A stretch of 64,000 bases of DNA, taken from contig CAWFPL010000003.1 of the NCBI GenBank assembly GCA_963817785.1, positions 682,001 through 746,000 on the forward strand, in the 5' to 3' direction. The notes beneath the pieces are model-generated. The model saw only the letters and a list, made by a program, of their open reading frames with translations. It had not been told where the DNA came from and did not search any database. The translations under genes were made by a program, and so were the position numbers. Of the stretch, positions 63,847 to 64,000 are shown piece by piece (the stretch's first letter is position 1; each line of letters begins with the position of its first letter). Source of the stretch: JAKALD01 sp963817785 (GTDB lineage Bacteria > Pseudomonadota > Gammaproteobacteria > Burkholderiales > SG8-39).

Positions 63847-64000
63847 GTGTTCGAGATCCGGCGCTACCGAACGGCGGAGGGTACGGAACCGTTCACGGTG
63901 TGGCTTTCGAGGTTTCGGGATCGCCAGGCGCAGGCCCGCATCCTGGTTCGGCTGGAGCGGCTCGAGCTCGGCAGCTTCGGGGACTGCAAGTTCCTGCGGA
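63847..64000 (+). CDS. RelE/HigB-like toxin of a type II toxin-antitoxin module, partial
   Basis: The frame opens at GTG 63847 and runs off the window (51 codons seen). It reads FEIRRYRTAEGTEPFTVWLSRF, then a charged helix RDRQAQARILVRLERLELGSFGDCKFLR. This matches the opening of phage-derived Gp49/HigB-like killer proteins (RelE superfamily), which cut mRNA on ribosomes. The expected antitoxin gene should lie just beyond base 64000. A palindromic operator and promoter sit immediately upstream, with essentially no leader. Identity rests on the N-terminal half only. Confidence 0.72.
   Translation, partial: MFEIRRYRTAEGTEPFTVWLSRFRDRQAQARILVRLERLELGSFGDCKFLR

Overview
The window looks like a chromosomal piece of a very GC-rich betaproteobacterium. 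The evidence is a complete dcw (division and cell wall) cluster in betaproteobacterial order (mraZ to ftsZ, then lpxC, a DciA-like gene, an M23 peptidase, secA, argJ), a Nudix-ThiE fusion, the block pilB-pilC-pilD-coaE-zapD-yacG, and a RibBA protein whose RibA half is degenerate. Species cannot be named from the sequence alone. Genes are packed tightly, with many ATGA/GTGA start-stop overlaps and many GTG or TTG starts.

Layout. 1-6.2 kb is a small catabolic neighbourhood: an SDR epimerase (cut by the window edge), an IlvD/Edd sugar-acid dehydratase, an Ldh-family dehydrogenase, a class II aldolase and an acyl-CoA ligase. 6.25-8.83 kb is an insertion element with perfect 19-bp terminal inverted repeats and one very long transposase, sitting between the acyl-CoA ligase and the dcw promoter. 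9.0-27.8 kb is the dcw cluster: an MraZ-type operator, mraZ, rsmH, ftsL, ftsI, murE, murF, mraY, murD, ftsW, murG, murC, murB, ddl, ftsQ, ftsA, ftsZ and lpxC, covering peptidoglycan precursor synthesis, the divisome and the committed step of lipid A synthesis. 27.8-35.5 kb holds dciA (helicase loader, minus strand), an M23 peptidase, secA, argJ, a DUF815-type ATPase and the Nudix-ThiE fusion. 35.5-43.5 kb is a minus-strand run: yacG, zapD, coaE, pilD, pilC, pilB, a CorC/HlyC-type CBS protein and a cytochrome c assembly protein. 43.6-46.9 kb is ffh and the rpsP-rimM-trmD-rplS operon, closed by a clear intrinsic terminator. 47.1-51.1 kb is ribBA-ribH-nusB-thiL-pgpA-pncC. 51.2-57.2 kb is a Memo-AMMECR1 fusion plus its radical SAM partner (the functionally unassigned AmmeMemoRadiSam set), followed by an MFS transporter and a SulP-STAS-cNMP fusion transporter. 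57.2-60.7 kb (minus) is a probable polyphosphate module: a two-domain PPK2, a SixA-like phosphatase and a CYTH-CHAD protein. 60.8-64.0 kb contains an HIBADH-like dehydrogenase, recA, recX without a normal start codon, a small gene broken by one extra base, and the start of a RelE/HigB-like toxin gene behind a palindromic operator.

Points most worth a second look: the AmmeMemoRadiSam locus with its two transporters; a dispersed palindromic repeat found at four gene boundaries, one copy being a perfect 17-bp hairpin between ftsA and ftsZ; the element whose terminal repeat carries a Shine-Dalgarno sequence pointing into the neighbouring gene; a low-GC mosaic patch inside rsmH; an out-of-frame leader between ftsI and murE; and two candidate leaderless genes (ribBA and the toxin). 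No rRNA, tRNA or CRISPR array was found.
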